Shown: piece by piece, positions 52,285 through 62,060 of the stretch
Numbering within the stretch: position 1 is the first letter of the stretch
Layout of the letters: each line of letters starts with the position of its first letter
Assembly (NCBI RefSeq): GCF_027595985.1
Contig: NC_073303.1
Coordinates: forward strand, 333,051,179-333,115,178
Direction of reading: 5' to 3'
Length of the DNA stretch: 64,000 nt
Origin: Sorex araneus
Lineage: Eukaryota; Chordata; Mammalia; Eulipotyphla; Soricidae
The notes under the pieces: model-generated
The model's input: only the letters and a program-made list of their open reading frames with translations
The model's database searches: none
What the model was told of the DNA's origin: nothing
Translations under genes and position numbers: made by a program

Positions 52285-52526
52285 GGCCCCGGGGGCGCGA
52301 TGCTCGCGTCCTGCGGCAGGCGGCCGACCCGGCGAGCGGCACCGCTCGCAACCCCAGGCCCGCGGCTCGGCCGGCCAGCGGACCCCACTCCCGGCGCCGA
52401 TCCTGCGCGAGCGAGCGCGGCTTCCGCCGACGGGTGCGGCCGAGCGGCCCCGGGAGGCGTAGCCCGGCCCCCCGGACGCCCCCGGCTCCGCCCCGCCTTC
52501 TCTGGAGCCGCCCCTGCCGCCAGCCA

Positions 52527-52540
52527 CTCCGGAACGTTCC
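52527..52540. promoter_or_regulatory. ETS-like / heat-shock-like palindrome in promoter
   Basis: CTCCGGAACGTTCC contains a CCGGAA ETS core overlapping the perfect palindrome GGAACGTTCC, which has the inverted GAA/TTC layout of heat-shock half-sites. It lies about 250 bp upstream of the ATG. Function is inferred only from the motif. Confidence 0.35.
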
Positions 52541-52720
52541 AGAGTCGCGGTTCCCGGGCACGCCACCCCGCGGGCGCTCCAGGAGCTCGCGACCTGCTCG
52601 CGCGCAGCCTGGGTGAACCCCCAGAGTGGAGAGGGCGCGGGCGCCGACTGCCCAGAAGGAAATGGGCCTTGCAGGGCGCGTCTAGGTCTCGGGGCTCGCC
52701 GCCGCCCGCGTGACCTTGAG

Positions 52721-53267
52721 TGATTGCTGCCAGCTACCGGTCTCCTTTAATGCTTCCCGTAAATTTGGGGTTTCTGGTGCCCGGGAAGTCTGCCTTGCTC
52801 TCAGGGCTTTGGGGAGCTAAAGAAAATGCAATACGTCCGTACTGAAAGGATCCCACACCCTCCTGTAAGTTCTGTTGCCCCTGTAGATTATCCGCAGAGA
52901 AAACATATTTTAGAAACATTCAATAGTCTGGACATTCCTACTTGACTTTAATATCCCTGTAAGCCTTTCTAGTTGCTAAATATGCCCTAAATGAGAAGCA
53001 GTTGCCGAAAATAAAAGAGATCAAGAGTGGGAACTGGGATTCAAAACATTTTAAAGCCTGTTTGTGGTTTTTGATGCTTTGAATTTAGACAGATGGTATG
53101 CACCTAATGTAACAGACAAGAAACCTAAGCTGATTTGTAGCAGTGTATACTTAAAAGTATCGGAAAGGGCTAGATTTAGGAATCTGTTACTATGAACTCA
53201 CAACACTAAGAGTTACAAGGGAGGCAAGACTTCAAAAGGCACAAATTGTAAAGGGCAAGCCCCATAG
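52721..53267. other. upstream flank, nothing recognised
   Basis: AT-rich sequence upstream of the CpG island. No exon of a divergent gene is recognisable. Confidence 0.45.
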
Positions 53268-53420
53268 GGGGCCCTAAGAGATAGTGCAATGGGCAAAGCA
53301 TTTGCCTTGCACGTGGTCAGCCTGGGTTTAATCCCCAGCACTGCATATGGTCCCCTAAGCTCAAAGCCAAGAGTAAGCCTTGAGCACTTCCCCCTGTGCC
53401 TCAAATCCACCCCCCCACAC
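53268..53420 (+). mobile_element. SINE-A, sense
   Basis: GGGGCCCTAAGAGATAGTGC head, TTGCACGTGGTCAGCC; CACACACA tail. Confidence 0.84.
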
Positions 53421-53642
53421 ACACATACATACCTTCTTATAAGATTACAAAGGATTATGAATGGGAGAGCTTGAGGCGATTGCACTTCATGCTACCAACC
53501 CAAATCATCCTGGCACACATATGGTTCCCCATATGGAGCAAAGGACTATTCCTTGGGCATGGCCCAAATCACTCCAAACTACCCTCCCCCTGTCCCTTGG
53601 ATTGCATTGATACAAATTAGAATCAGAATAAATCAGTTACCT

Positions 53643-53826
53643 GGGGCCTGAGTATGCACTTGCTCTGCATATGACAAACCTGGGTTTGATCCCAGGAATC
53701 CCGTATCGTCCCTTGAGCACTGCCAGGAGTCATTCCTCAGTGCAGAGCCAGGAGTAACCCCTGAGATTACTGGGTGTAGCCCCCAAACCCACAAAAAAAA
53801 AAGGAGAGGGAGGAGGAGAAGAATTC
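53643..53826 (+). mobile_element. SINE-A, sense
   Basis: TSD CAGTTACCT at 53634-53642 and 53827-53835; A tail extended by GGAGAGGG purines. Confidence 0.87.
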
Positions 53827-53861
53827 AGTTACCTTCACTCTTGCTGCCTTATATTTAATCA

Positions 53862-54029
53862 TTTTTATTTTGGGGTCATTTTCAGCTGTACTCAGGGCTC
53901 ACTTCTCACCACATACTCAGGGATCACTCCTGGAAGGGCCTGGGGGACTGTCTAGGGTGTTGGGAATCACACCTGAATCAGCCTTGTGCAAGGCAAGCAC
54001 CCTACCCACTGTACTATGTCTCCAACCCC
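53862..54029 (-). mobile_element. SINE-A, antisense
   Basis: TTGGGGTCATTTTCAGCTG to CTATGTCTCCAACCCC. Confidence 0.83.
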
Positions 54030-54049
54030 TATTTTTTATTAATTAATTT

Positions 54050-54219
54050 GGGTTTTTTTAGGGGGTACATACCTGGCTGTGCTCAGAGCTTACTCCTGCC
54101 TCTGCACTGAGGAATTACTCCTGGCTATGCTTGGGGGACCATATGGGATGCTGGGGATCAAACCCAGGTCAATCATATGCAAGGCAAGTGCCTACCCACT
54201 GTACAATCTTTCCAAACTC
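54050..54219 (-). mobile_element. SINE-A, antisense
   Basis: GGTACATACCTGGCTGTGC to CAATCTTTCCAAACTC. Confidence 0.86.
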
Positions 54220-54289
54220 TTAAAATCTACGGAATAATAATTTCTACTTTATGTAGTTGTTGGGATGATTAAATAAAATATTGTATTGT

Positions 54290-54450
54290 GGGGCCAGGGC
54301 AAGAGTACAGTGGGTAGGGTTTGTTCTGCATGCGGCTGAGTCATGTTCTATCCATGCAACTCATATGGTGGGCTGAGCACCGCCAAGAGTCATTCCTCAG
54401 CTAAGCAAGGAGTAACCCCTGAGCACCAACAGGTGTGGCCCCAAAACAAA
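54290..54450 (+). mobile_element. SINE-A, sense
   Basis: GGGGCCAGGGCAAGAGTACAG head with a B-box deletion; AAAACAAAAC tail. Confidence 0.85.
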
Positions 54451-54640
54451 ACAGAAATGTTGCATGTGCTAATTTCTCCTGAGCTTAAATCACTGGCTTT
54501 CATACCTATGTATATAAATGCACATTCCAGTTGACAAATTTGGCAATCAACAAGATACAATCCTCATAATGTTTGCACCTTCCTCCTTGCCCTCTTACCA
54601 ATAAAAAATGTATATTTCATTTTGCTTAAGATTAAAATGA

Positions 54641-54808
54641 GGGACAGAGAGATAGAGCCACAGATTGGAGTTCAATGCTTTGCAAGTAGGCCTGAGTTCA
54701 ATATCTAGTGCCACATATGGTCCCCCCAGCTCTGTCAGGAATGACCTCTGAGCATTGGATCAGGAGTAACCCCTGAACATTGCCAGTGTGGTGCCTCCAA
54801 CAAAAATA
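54641..54808 (+). mobile_element. SINE-A, sense, old
   Basis: GAGGGACAGAGAGATAGAGCC head; CCACATATGGTCCCCCC body. Confidence 0.8.
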
Positions 54809-54870
54809 CTACAATGAAGTATCAAAAATTAAGATACTTCATAATCATCTTGAGTATAGAAAATGTGCTA

Positions 54871-55014
54871 GGTGCTGGGATGATAGTAGATGGGTAGGGT
54901 ATTTGCCTTATACAAGGTCAACTTGAGTTTGATCCCCAGCACCTCATTTGATCCCTATGCCCAGCAGGAGTAATTCCTGAGCTCAGAGGCAAGAGTAAAT
55001 CCTGGGTACCTGTG
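54871..55014 (+). mobile_element. SINE-A, sense
   Basis: AGGTGCTGGGATGATAGTAG head; purine arrays begin where the tail should be. Confidence 0.82.
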
Positions 55015-55147
55015 CAGAGAGAGAGAGAGAGACAGAGAGACAGAGAGAGAGAAAGGGAGGGAAGAGGGAGGGAAGGAAGGAAGGAAGGAAGGAAGGAAGG
55101 AAGGAAGGAAGGAAGGAAGGAAGGAAGGAAGGAAGGAAGGAAGGAAG
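55015..55147. repeat. (GA)n then (GGAA)n array
   Basis: GA-rich 55015-55064, then about 20 GGAA units to 55147. Confidence 0.97.
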
Positions 55148-55258
55148 AACGAAAAGTTTAAAACTAATTTAGGAGAAGTGTTTACTCTTAAATTTTCAGC
55201 TACTTGTCTATAAATAGGATTGTTTTCTAAATTTTCTTTAAAAATTTTTTTCTTCTTG

Positions 55259-55433
55259 TCGGAAAGCCTGGCAAGCTACCAAGAGTATTGCGCCCGCACG
55301 GCAGAGCCTAGCAAGCTACCTGTGGCCTATTGGATATGCCCAAAACAGTAACAATAAGTCTCAAAATGAGAGACATTACTGGTGCCATCTCGAACAAATC
55401 AATGACCAACGGGATGACAGTGACAGTGACAGT
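55259..55433 (+). mobile_element. SINE-B, sense, head missing
   Basis: Starts CGGAAAGCCTGGCAAGC. Hairpin block GCCTATTGGATATGCC; tail GATGACAGTGACAGTGACAG. Confidence 0.88.
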
Positions 55434-55491
55434 TGGAAGAACATTCACAATCTTTCTCAATATAAGAAATATTTGCAGTTTATCTTATTTA

Positions 55492-55667
55492 TGGTTTTGC
55501 TTTTGGGGCCATACCTGGTGATACTCAGGGGTTATTCCTGTCTCTGCACTCAGAAATTACTCCTGGCAGTATGTAGAGGACCATCCAGGGTGCCAGAGAT
55601 TTAACCTGGTTTGACTTTGTGCAAAGCACGTGCCCTATTTGCTGGGCTCTGCTATTTCTCCAGCCCC
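55492..55667 (-). mobile_element. SINE-A, antisense
   Basis: GGGGCCATACCTGGTGATAC to TATTTCTCCAGCCCC. TGCAGTTTA lies in both flanks. Confidence 0.88.
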
Positions 55668-55861
55668 AACCTGCAGTTTAGATAAGGAAGTAAAAGCTTT
55701 ATGTAACCTCTTCTCCTTGAGTGCAGGTAGAAACTATGACTTCCTTCTACCTGTTAGAATACAGCACAATGCTTCAGTGTTTGTATTCTGTTTTGTGACT
55801 TCCATTTCTACCTTCCTTGAGGATAGAATCAGCCATATAGGACTTGTGGGCAGCCTTCAAC

Positions 55862-56060
55862 TGACACTATCACAGTATCACTGTCATCCCATTGCTCGAG
55901 CAGGTACTAGTAACGTCTCCATATCGATTTGCTCGAGCAGGTACTAGTAACGTCTCCATTGTGAGATTTGTTACTGTTTTTGGCATATCGAATACGCCAC
56001 GGGTAGCTTGCCAGGCTCTGCCACGCAGGTGGGATACTATGGGTAGCTTGCCAGAACTGT
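55862..56060 (-). mobile_element. SINE-B, antisense, head missing, with internal tandem duplication
   Basis: A 37-bp unit containing GCTCGAGCAGGTACTAGTAA occurs twice, at 55894 and 55931. Body TTGGCATATCGAATACGCCA follows. Confidence 0.88.
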
Positions 56061-56124
56061 CTTCAGTCAAGGGTATACGAGTAGCTGCGCTCCCCTGCTA
56101 GAACCTCCAAACTTCAGCTGAGAA

Positions 56125-56285
56125 GCAGAAAAAAAAAAGTAACACCTTCAGTTCTATAACTACAAAGACCTTAGACTGCATTTAACAACTTGAATGAGTC
56201 TGGAAGCAGATTCTTCCTCAAGTAAGCCTTCCTCCCCAGTTAAAACTCAGACTGGCCAACTGCTAGCCTGGTGACACATTGATAA
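56125..56285 (+). mobile_element. ancient LTR-like (MaLR?) fragment, tentative
   Basis: AACTTGAATGAGTCTGGAAGC and GATTCTTCCTCAAGTAAGCC resemble a common mammalian MaLR block. Confidence 0.4.
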
Positions 56286-56297
56286 CAAGCATGCAGG

Positions 56298-56440
56298 GTT
56301 GGACTAGAGAGTCAGATCAATGTGCTGAGCACATCGCATGAAGCTGACTCAGGTTTGAGTCACCTGGATCCAAAAGATTCCCTGAACACAACCAAGAGAG
56401 ACTCCTGCATGCTGCAATGCAGAGGGGCGTGGGGGTATAG
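56298..56440 (+). mobile_element. SINE-A, sense, very old
   Basis: TTGGACTAGAGAGTCAGATC head; middle unclear. Confidence 0.5.
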
Positions 56441-56494
56441 CCCGGAAATCCTCCAGGTATAGCCCCAAATTCTAATATGAAAAAGGAAATTACA

Positions 56495-56632
56495 GCTCCC
56501 AGGGGTCCCAGACAGCAGAGCTGCCAGGTTGTGTTTCTGGCACAAGGGGGCAGGCACCAAGGGTTGAACTCAGGACCCTAAACTTGCAAGGCACGAATGA
56601 GTTCTACACCACTGAGCTATTCCTACCAGCCC
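56495..56632 (-). mobile_element. tRNA-Ala-like SINE relic, antisense
   Basis: GGTTGAACTCAGGACCC and TCTACACCACTGAGCTATTCC. Confidence 0.55.
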
Positions 56633-56690
56633 TATAGGGCATTTCAGAAAAGTTAAAGATTTTGGCTTTTTGATCAATATTCAAAATAAA

Positions 56691-56863
56691 GGGGCTGGAT
56701 CGATAGTACAGCAGGTAGGGCGTTTGCCTTGCATGCGGCCGACCTGGGTTTGATTCCCAGCATCCCATATGGTCCCCTGAGCACCACCAGGGGTAACTCC
56801 TGAGTGCAAAGCCAGGAGTAACCCCTGTGCATCGCCGGGTGTGACCCCAAAAAGAAAAAAAAG
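56691..56863 (+). mobile_element. SINE-A, sense, young
   Basis: TSD ATATTCAAAATAAA at 56677-56690 and 56864-56877. Confidence 0.95.
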
Positions 56864-56910
56864 ATATTCAAAATAAAAAACCTATTGAGAGACTTTTATT
56901 TCTTTATACT

Positions 56911-56948
56911 TCTCTCTCTCTCTGTCTCTTTCTCTCTCTCTCTCTCTT
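56911..56948. repeat. (CT)n pyrimidine tract
   Basis: CTCTCTCTCTCT with TGTCTC and TTTCTC interruptions. Confidence 0.92.
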
Positions 56949-57037
56949 TTTTTTTGCAATTGTTACTGCTTAAACAGTAAAAATTTGTTTTTTAGGAAAA
57001 AATGCCAAGTGAATTTAACTTCTCTCATGTATTGTTG

Positions 57038-57105
57038 CTGGAATTCAACCCCAGGGTTTCACACATGCAAGCAAGTGCTCTACCACTGAGCCACATGTTG
57101 GCTTA
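57038..57105 (-). mobile_element. tRNA-Ala-like SINE relic, antisense (clearest copy)
   Basis: The reverse complement gives TGGCTCAGTGGTAGAGCACT (D-arm/A box) and GGGGTTGAATTCC (B box), a tRNA-Ala-like head of the type also used by rodent ID elements. Confidence 0.6.
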
Positions 57106-57339
57106 TAAAATTAACTTATAGAGGTAAATCACATGACAAGAGCATATAGTGGATATGATGAATAAACAAAACATTTTAAGATGTAATGGAAGACAAGTTT
57201 TAAATATAAACACAGCTTCGCAAAGTCTGTATAATGAAAATCATAACAAAATAAAAATCATAACAGGTGGTTTTTGTTAAGAGAAGCAAAATCTCAGCAC
57301 TGTTCTGCTTAAAGTTTCTTTAGTTTTTAAATAAAGAAA
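57106..57339. other. flank sequence, nothing recognised
   Basis: AT-rich. Confidence 0.35.
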
Positions 57340-57349
57340 AAATAATTTT

Positions 57350-57525
57350 GGGGCCGGAGCGATAGCACAGCGGGTAGGGCGTTTGCCTTGCACGCGGCTG
57401 ACCCGGGTTCAATCCCCGGCATCCCATATGGTCCCCCAAGCACCGCCAGGGGTAATTCCTGAGTGTAAAGCCAGGAGTAACCCTTGAGCATTGCTGGGTT
57501 GTGACCCAAAAAATAAATAAATAAA
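57350..57525 (+). mobile_element. SINE-A, sense, young
   Basis: Head GGGGCCGGAGCGATAGCACAG; (AAAT)n tail. AAATAATTTT flanks at 57340-57349 and 57526-57535. Confidence 0.95.
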
Positions 57526-57562
57526 TAAATAATTTTAGAATAGGACATAGTTCATGATTTTT

Positions 57563-57705
57563 CTTGGTGGGGGGCACCCTCAGCTGTGCCCAGGACTTGT
57601 TCCTGGCTCTGTTCTCAGGGGACCATATGTGGTTCTAGGGATAGAACCTGAGTTGGTCATGTGCAAAGCAAGTATCCTACCCACTGTGCTATTTCCTCTA
57701 GCCTC
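57563..57705 (-). mobile_element. SINE-A, antisense
   Basis: GGCACCCTCAGCTGTGCCC to TTTCCTCTAGCCTC. Confidence 0.82.
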
Positions 57706-57774
57706 TAACCCATCTTCTAAACATCCTCAGGTCTATGAAAAAGTCAGCAAAAGAAATGAGGGGGAAGGCAGAAT

Positions 57775-57930
57775 AATTGTCCAGAGAGACGATTCAAGAA
57801 CTGGAATGCATGTGGGAGCCCCAGAGCTTCTACGTGGTCCCCTAATTATAGCAGGGAGCAACGCATGAACACCGAGACAGGACTAATTCTCCCCCCCCCC
57901 TCCGGCACAGATGAGTGTAACCTGAAAACA
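57775..57930 (+). mobile_element. SINE-A, sense, very old
   Basis: GTCCAGAGAGACGATTCAAG head; the C-run end is followed by AAAACAAAAAC. Confidence 0.55.
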
Positions 57931-57992
57931 AAAACAAACAAAAAACAGAATAATTTATGCTTATGGAAAATGCCAACTAGAAATCACAATAC

Positions 57993-58172
57993 AGGGACTA
58001 GAGCATAAATAGAGTGTTTGCCTTGCATAGGGCCAACCTGGGTTTGATTCCTGACACCCCAAATTGTTCTCTGACCCTGCCAGGAGTAATTTCTGAGTAT
58101 AGAACCAGAAGTAATCCCTGAGCACTGCTGAGTGTGGCTTAAAAATATAAAATTAAAAATAAAATAAAAATC
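57993..58172 (+). mobile_element. SINE-A, sense
   Basis: CAGGGACTAGAGCATAAATAG head; AAAATAAAATAAAAAT tail. Confidence 0.85.
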
Positions 58173-58193
58173 AAAAGTTAATAGGAAAAAATT

Positions 58194-58380
58194 AGGGGGC
58201 CAGAGAGATAGCATCAGAGATAAAATGATTGTCTTGCATACAGCTGACCCTAGTTCAATTCCTAGCACCACACATGGTCCCAAAGTACCACCAAGGGTCA
58301 TTCCTATACAGATCCAGGAATAACCTCAACATACCACTAGGTGTGGCCCGGCCCCCCTACCCAAAGAAAGAAAAAAAAAA
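58194..58380 (+). mobile_element. SINE-A, sense
   Basis: GGGGGCCAGAGAGATAGCATC head; the end is GTGTGGCCCGGCCCCCC. Confidence 0.85.
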
Positions 58381-58430
58381 GGGAGCTACCTTTTAATTAA
58401 AGAAAATATTGTAACTCTTTATAAAGAATT

Positions 58431-58603
58431 TTTTTCCTGCTTTTTGGGTCACACCCAGTGATGCACAGGGGTCACTCCTGGCTCTGCACTCAGGAATTAC
58501 CCCTGGCGGTGCTCAGGGGACCATATGGGATGCTGGGAATCAAACCTGGGTTGGCCACGTGCAAGGCAAATGCCCTACCTGCTGTGCTATCACTCCAGCC
58601 ACG
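58431..58603 (-). mobile_element. SINE-A, antisense, young
   Basis: TSD ATAAAGAATT at 58421-58430 and 58604-58613. Confidence 0.93.
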
Positions 58604-58789
58604 ATAAAGAATTGTTTTTGAAATTGCAGGTGTCATCAAATTGTTTACTAGTAAATGTGTGACATTAAGCTCTTCAATTTTAATATTTATTGCACTAATG
58701 ATAGACCTAAATTTAGTGCTAACAATCTCTAATACTATCAAAGTCCAACTGTAGCACTACCAACCTGATTTCCCATAGATTAATTTATT

Positions 58790-58945
58790 TTTGGACCACA
58801 CCCAGCAGTGCTCAGGGCTTACTCCTGGCTCTGTGCTCAGTGGTCACTTCTGGCAGGGCTCAGCAGACCATATGGGGTGCCAGGGGTCAGATTCAGAAGA
58901 GCCACATGCAAGGCAAGTCCTACCTGTTATACTAGCACTCTGGCC
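58790..58945 (-). mobile_element. SINE-A, antisense
   Basis: GGACCACACCCAGCAGTGC; TTATTT-containing flanks ATTAATTTATTTT / ATTGATTTATTTT give an imperfect TSD. Confidence 0.87.
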
Positions 58946-59347
58946 CAATTGATTTATTTTGGCTGAACATAGTCACCTATTAACTGGGGCCAGAGATGTA
59001 AGTCAAAAAAAGAAAGGAGTAAAATAAGCTAGGGATTCAAGTAACAGGCATACCTTCAAAAGCCAGGAGAGGAAGGCTGGCATACAAAGACCTCCAAATT
59101 TAAGTTCTGGATCACATTATCCCCCCCAAGCACTACCAGACTTACCCCAGTAGCCTCTAACACTGCAGAGACCCCTGCAACATCCAGCTGAGTATGTGGG
59201 GAGGAAGCCTTAGCCCCCCACTAAGTGCTTTCTACCCCACCCGCCAATAAAACATTGTGTTAGAGGAAAGTGTATGTGAAACCCTATGGAGACAGAGGAG
59301 AGAGCTATTTGAACATGTTCATCTTCTTTATTTTGTTTTGTTTTTCT
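58946..59347. other. flank sequence, nothing certain
   Basis: Possible very old SINE-A traces near 58986 and 59115-59200, below the level I would call. Confidence 0.35.
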
Positions 59348-59502
59348 TTGTCTTGGTGCCACAATTGGCTATGCTCAGGGCTTACTCCTGACTCTGCACT
59401 CAGGGATTACTCGGGCTCGGGGGAGCATATAGGGTACCGGGAATCGAACCCAGTTTGTGCATGTCAAGACAAGCTCCTCACCTGCTGTACTAACTCTCTG
59501 CC
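59348..59502 (-). mobile_element. SINE-A, antisense
   Basis: GTGCCACAATTGGCTATGC to ACTAACTCTCTGCC. Confidence 0.83.
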
Positions 59503-60189
59503 TGCAAATTGAACATTTTGAAGGCTTAAGAAGCTGTCAAAGGGGCAGATAAATTTATGTTGCCCAACTCCCACCTCTTACTTATACTGTTTGAACAGTA
59601 TAAGCTCACTAAAGTCTTGAGCAAAAATCTGCAAAAAACTTCCCTGATGGTTAATTTGTGTTTATTAGATTCAGGCATGACAGCGAGGTAGTATCCATAA
59701 TAGGGAGATAAATCAGCCCTGCTTCCTCCAAGGTAACTGGAGTCATTGGGGAATATCTTCCTAAGCAGACTAACTCTACTGGAGAAACAAAAAATTGATG
59801 TTTCCTCTTCCTTCTTCCCCAGGGGAAAGCCAATGGCTTTCACTTTGTGTTAAGATAAGATGATAAAAGAACAGAGCACATGGAGAAAAGAATAACGAAT
59901 TGTCATGTGGGTTTCAATAGAAATATCTAGGGTAGAGATGATCTTAATAGAACTTCAGTATGATTCCTCTTCATGCAAAGATGCAGCTTACTGATCCTAT
60001 GTGGTTGGCAAGAGTATTTTTGGCCACTTAGACATCTGTGAAAACACCCTGCCCTGTTAATTCCCAAATAGCTTATTTACAAGTAAATATACCCATCAGA
60101 GAAAAGTGTGGAGTGATCATGTGGAACACTGCAAGGATGTGCTAAAATCAGTTCTTGAGCAAGTAACTAAGTTGAGTTATAAAAAAATG
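59503..60189. other. flank sequence, nothing recognised
   Basis: About 690 bp without a repeat. Open frames here match no known family. Confidence 0.4.
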
Positions 60190-60530
60190 AGGGAGGTCAG
60201 AGAGCTAACAGTGGGATTAAGGCATGCAGCTGACCCTTGGTTTGGTTTTTGTTTCTTTGGTTGGTTTGGGGCCACACCCAGTGATACTCAGGGGTTACTC
60301 CTGGCTCTGCTCTCAGGAATTACTCCTGGCATGCCTTGGGGGACCACATGGGATGCCAGAAATTGAACCCAGGTCAGCCATGTGCTAAGCAAGTACCGTA
60401 CCCACTGTACTATCTTTCCAGCCCCTGACCCTGCTTTGAATCCCTGGCACCATATATGGTCTCCTAAGCACCATCAGGGGTCATTTCTAAGCAGAAAACC
60501 AGAAATAGCCCCTAATTACTGATAGTGTAC
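60190..60530 (+). mobile_element. SINE-A, sense, split by an antisense SINE-A
   Basis: Head at 60190-60237. Body CCATATATGGTCTCCTAAGC resumes after 60432. Confidence 0.75.
60238..60424 (-). mobile_element. SINE-A, antisense, nested in a sense SINE-A
   Basis: TSD CTGACCCT at 60230-60237 and 60425-60432, which is host SINE sequence. Confidence 0.88.
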
Positions 60531-60667
60531 CCTCTCCTCCATCACTGCAAATGCAGACAGGTGCTGAACAATGATGCTCCAGCCATTCATGAACCACATT
60601 TTACATTTCTGTTGCCTAGTACATGCCACCACTGTACTACAGGAGTAAGAAGAAATCATGAAACAAG

Positions 60668-60830
60668 GATTGGAGTGTAATATAGCACGTAGGATGCTTC
60701 TCTGGCACACAGTCAACTGGGGGTACAATCTTGTGCACCATGTATAGTCCTCTGAGCATAGCCAGGAATGATTCCTGAGCACAGAGCCAGGAATAAGCCT
60801 TCAGTACAGCGAGGTATGGCTCAAATAAAG
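60668..60830 (+). mobile_element. SINE-A, sense
   Basis: GGATTGGAGTGTAATATAGC head; the tail merges into GGAAA purines. Confidence 0.8.
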
Positions 60831-60879
60831 GAAAGGAAAGGAAATGTAAGTTAAGGAAAGGAGAAAGGAAGGAAAAGGA

Positions 60880-60962
<83 letters not shown>

Positions 60963-61030
60963 GAAGGAAGAAAGAAAGAAAGGAAGAAAGAGAGAGAAAG
61001 AGAGAGAGAAAAAAGAAAGAGAGAGGGGGA
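60826..61030. repeat. (GAAA)n polypurine array
   Basis: GGAAA start, about 25 GAAA units, then GA/GGAA mixtures; almost purely purine for 200 bp. Confidence 0.97.
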
Positions 61031-61034
61031 GGGA

Positions 61035-61160
61035 AGTTGGGTGCATTGGTTGTGACAAATGTACACTGGTGAAGAGGTAAAGGAAAGGGTGTTGGAACTT
61101 TGTTTGACTGAACCCCACCATGAACAACTTTGTAACTGTATCTCATAGTGAGTCAATTAA
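61035..61160 (+). mobile_element. L1 3' end, short
   Basis: TGTACACTGGTGAAGAGG, AACTTTGTTTGACTGAACC, ATGAACAACTTTGTAACTG, AGTCAATTAAAAAAAG. Confidence 0.75.
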
Positions 61161-61252
61161 AAAAAGAAGAGAGAGAGAGAAGGTGGGGGAGAGAGGGAGG
61201 GAGAGAGAGAAAGAGGAGAGAGAGAGAGTGAGGAGAGAGGAAAAGAGAGATG
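61161..61252. repeat. GA-rich polypurine tract
   Basis: Continuous A/G with few interruptions, extending the L1 tail. Confidence 0.93.
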
Positions 61253-61254
61253 GA

Positions 61255-61392
61255 GCTCATGAACAAGTAAATGAAAGAGCTCAATGTGGGAAGCCCAGAT
61301 TTGATCCGTGACATTTCAAGCATTAGCAAGAGTGATCCCCAAGAACAGACCCAGAAATAGCTCCTGACCACTGCCTGGTGTAGCGACCCCCA
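61255..61392 (+). mobile_element. SINE-A, sense, 5' part poor
   Basis: GATTTGATCCGTGACATTTC, AGCAAGAGTGATCCCC, CTGGTGTAGCGACCCCC. Confidence 0.72.
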
Positions 61393-61407
61393 TGAGAGAA
61401 AGAGAGA

Positions 61408-61507
61408 AAAAGAAGAAGGAAGGAAGGAAGGAAGGAAGGAAGGAAGGAAGGAAGGAAGGAAGGAAGGAAGGAAGGAAGGAAGGAAGGAAGGAAGGAAGGA
61501 AGGAAGA
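61408..61507. repeat. (GGAA)n array
   Basis: About 23 uninterrupted GGAA units where the SINE tail should be. Confidence 0.98.
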
Positions 61508-61559
61508 ATCATGAATGGGGATTGGGAGATCAGGAAGATCACTCAAAAACCATAGCCTA

Positions 61560-61740
61560 AGGCCATAGCAATAATAGTACAGCAATAGGGCCCTGTCTTT
61601 TGTACACAATTGACTGGGTTCAATCCCCTGCATCCCATATGGTTCCCCAACTCCCTTCAGGAGTGATCCCTGAGCTGAGAATCAGGAGTAAGTCCTGATC
61701 ATTGCTGGTGTAACCTCCAAGCAAACAAACAAATAAAAAA
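61560..61740 (+). mobile_element. SINE-A, sense
   Basis: AAGGCCATAGCAATAATAGTAC head; AAACAAACAAATAAAAAA tail. Confidence 0.84.
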
Positions 61741-61754
61741 CCCCAACCCCAAAA

Positions 61755-62060
61755 GCCTATGGTAGGTGGAAGATGCTCTCTTTCTCCCAAGATTCTTCCA
61801 CCAGTTTATGCTCCCTTGCATAAACCTCTTCCCTTGAGTGTGAATGATACATGTAACTATGATGGAATTCATTTCTGTGATTATGTTACACTATTTGATA
61901 AAGGTGAAGTTATTTTGCAGTTATTAAGTTGTCTTCAGGTCAATCAAAGGTGAGGTGATTTTGGATGGGCCTGACCTAATCAGGTAATCCTTTCAAAGAG
62001 GGTCCAGGTGTCAGACATGGAAGAAGTTAGAGACTCTTTTGTTCTCTAAGAAATAAGCTT
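61755..62060 (+). mobile_element. ancient LTR-like (MaLR?) fragment, tentative
   Basis: TGTGATTATGTTACACTATTTG and GGGCCTGACCTAATCAGG resemble an old mammal-wide LTR block. I cannot fix the family. Confidence 0.4.

Larger units (their letters stand above)
51640..52720. promoter_or_regulatory. CpG island, ABHD3 promoter and first exon
   Basis: An abrupt rise in G+C and CpG density in an otherwise AT-rich window, spanning exon 1, intron 1 and about 430 bp upstream of the ATG. GC boxes of the CCGCCCC type occur near 52489-52515. No TATA box is seen, so this is a typical housekeeping promoter. The TSS is not determined. Human ABHD3 is head-to-head with MIB1, so bidirectional activity is possible. 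Confidence 0.85.

Noticed and set aside
51796-52713. Long open frames on both strands of the CpG island (up to 305 codons on the plus strand)
   Set aside because: Stop codons are rare in GC-rich DNA. The plus-strand frame is Arg/Pro/Gly/Ala-rich, matches no family and overlaps ABHD3 exon 1. Only the frame through MQRLAMDLRM is real.
55060-55150. Regular repeats that might suggest a CRISPR-like array
   Set aside because: They are tetranucleotide microsatellites without unique spacers, in a mammalian genome.
60637-61633. Minus-strand open frames rich in Ser-Phe-Leu
   Set aside because: They are translations of the GAAA and GGAA arrays.
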